Shown: in pieces, positions 62,958-64,000 of the stretch
Numbering within the stretch: position 1 is the stretch's first letter
Layout of the letters: the number at the start of each line of letters is the position of its first letter
Assembly: GCF_042033325.1 (NCBI RefSeq)
Contig: NZ_CP160095.1
Source of the DNA: Sneathia sanguinegens
Lineage (GTDB): Bacteria; Fusobacteriota; Fusobacteriia; Fusobacteriales; Leptotrichiaceae
Reading direction: 5' to 3' (one strand)
Length of the DNA: 64,000 bases
The notes under the pieces: generated by a model
Seen by the model: the letters and a program-made list of their open reading frames with translations, nothing else
Told to the model about the DNA's origin: nothing
The model's database searches: none
Translations under genes and position numbers: made by a program

Positions 62958-64000
62958 CTAACTTTTGCTCCATTTTTTACTTCATTAGATATAGTTATTA
63001 ATTTAACTTTTTTCTTTTCTTCGGTTGTTAATAACATACCTTGAGATATTTCTCCAACCAACTTAATTGGTTCCAAATTAAGCACTGCTAGAACTTTTTT
63101 ACCTACTAAATCTTCATAATTTTTATAATATTCTGCTATTCCAGATAAAATTTGTCTTTTTTCGCTTCCAGTATCAACAATAAATTTTAATAATTTATTA
63201 GATTTTTCTACAGGTTCTACCTTTAATAATTCTACAACCCCTATTTTTATCTTTGAAAAATCTTCTATATTTATAGCATTATTTATTTTTAAATCAGTGC
63301 AAAATTCTTTTTTTTCTTTTTCTATTCTAGGAAATACAGGTTCTGCCTTATTTATTTTTGTTTTTAATGGATAGTCTCCAATTTCATATATATTATTCTT
63401 TATTTCTTCTATACCTAATTGATTTAAAATTTTCTTACTTGAATTTACCAAAATTGGTGATACTAAATATGCAATCTTATAAATCATATCTAATAAGGTA
63501 TACATCACTGTAGACAATCTTTCTTCATCATTTTCTTTAGATAATTTCCAAGGCATAGTTTCATCTATATACTTATTCATTCTTGAAACTAATTTCCAAA
63601 TACTTTCTAATGCCTTAGAAAAATTAGCTTCTTCAACTTTTTCTCTAACTTCTTTTAATAAATTAGAATATTGTTCATAGATTTCTTCTTCTAGTGAAGT
63701 TTTAAGTCCAGCTTTTTCAACAATATCTCCAAAATATTTCTTTTGCATTCCCAAAGTTCTATTCAATAAATTACCTAAATCATTTGCTAAATCTGAATTT
63801 ATTCTTAGAATCATTTGATTTTCTGAATAATCCGCATCTTGACCTAGAGTAGATTCTCTTAATAGGAAATATTTAAATGAATCTAAACCATATTTTTCAA
63901 CTTCTTCTAAAGGATCAACGACATTTCCTAAAGATTTACTCATTTTTTCACCATTAACTGTCCACCAACCATGAGCTACAATATGATCAGGCAAAGCAAT
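62954..64000 (-). CDS. metG: methionyl-tRNA synthetase, C-terminal part (continues beyond the window)
   Basis: The frame is open to the window edge and reads ALPDHIVAHGWWTVNGEKMSKSLGN, containing the class I KMSKS loop of methionyl-tRNA synthetase. The anticodon-binding helical domain follows (NDLGNLLNRTL, IDETMPWKLSK), and a C-terminal EMAP-II-like tRNA-binding domain (IGVVELLKVEPVEKSNKLL to GEISQGMLL). The N-terminal Rossmann part with HIGH lies outside. It charges tRNA-Met, the same species whose supply the metN leader would sense. Confidence 0.95.
   Translation of the reverse strand: MALPDHIVAHGWWTVNGEKMSKSLGNVVDPLEEVEKYGLDSFKYFLLRESTLGQDADYSENQMILRINSDLANDLGNLLNRTLGMQKKYFGDIVEKAGLKTSLEEEIYEQYSNLLKEVREKVEEANFSKALESIWKLVSRMNKYIDETMPWKLSKENDEERLSTVMYTLLDMIYKIAYLVSPILVNSSKKILNQLGIEEIKNNIYEIGDYPLKTKINKAEPVFPRIEKEKKEFCTDLKINNAINIEDFSKIKIGVVELLKVEPVEKSNKLLKFIVDTGSEKRQILSGIAEYYKNYEDLVGKKVLAVLNLEPIKLVGEISQGMLLTTEEKKKVKLITISNEVKNGAKVR

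Noticed and set aside
1..64000. tRNA or rRNA genes
   Set aside because: I found no cloverleaf-like sequence or rRNA segment; the only structured RNA I can support is the SRP RNA.

Overview
This 64 kb window is very AT-rich Gram-negative DNA with outer-membrane beta-barrel proteins, YadA-type trimeric adhesins, a GapN-type aldehyde dehydrogenase, Asp23/AmaP genes and a Firmicute-style large SRP RNA. That mixture fits the Fusobacteriota, most likely Leptotrichiaceae (Sneathia or Streptobacillus-like). The assignment is inferred from gene content only; no 16S gene is present.

Layout. 1-6.3 kb is an accessory region: a His-rich outer-membrane protein broken by an in-frame stop, then a complete type II restriction-modification set (C5 methylase, controller, endonuclease) with a clear C-box operator, lying between two oppositely oriented remnants of IS1182-type elements. 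6.3-15.4 kb holds housekeeping and surface genes: an EamA transporter, SppA, a ROK regulator, an acetyltransferase, a frameshifted signal peptidase I, the SRP RNA, a GNAT-CDF fusion and a U32 peptidase. 15.5-19.9 kb carries two tandem trimeric autotransporter adhesins. 19.9-23.2 kb is the infA-rpmJ-rpsM-rpsK-rpsD-rpoA-rplQ operon, with several non-ATG starts. 23.3-25.6 kb is the methionine ABC transporter metN-metI-metQ. 25.6-36.6 kb holds a giant outer-membrane/coiled-coil protein, glucokinase, GapN, a hydrolase lacking its nucleophile, psuK-psuG-dus and a SWIM protein. 37.6-42.3 kb is an ascorbate-type PTS operon with a transaldolase and a PRD regulator.

43.4-51.8 kb is a decayed island next to the 3' end of guaA. 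It contains three copies of an XRE/ORF6N module, toxin-immunity remnants and an intact large protein with a HEPN-like RNA-cleavage motif. 51.8-64 kb returns to core genes: an asp23-amaP-nusB-rsbU-copA-guaA transcription unit, anaerobic ribonucleotide reductase with paired NrdR boxes, and metG with two downstream envelope genes.

The most striking observation is upstream of metN. A strong promoter drives a 14-codon open frame, MKYTTTFMMMHMYT, with four Met codons in its second half. Its stop codon begins an RNA stem that is the first element of a chain of mutually exclusive hairpins ending in an intrinsic terminator. This has every part of a ribosome-mediated transcription attenuator sensing methionyl-tRNA supply. 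Other unusual items are an apparent AUA start codon for rplQ, a poly-A frameshift in lepB, and coiled coils attached after the beta-barrel anchors of both adhesins. Broken genes are frequent (in-frame stops, homopolymer indels, truncated elements), as expected of a host-restricted genome undergoing decay.
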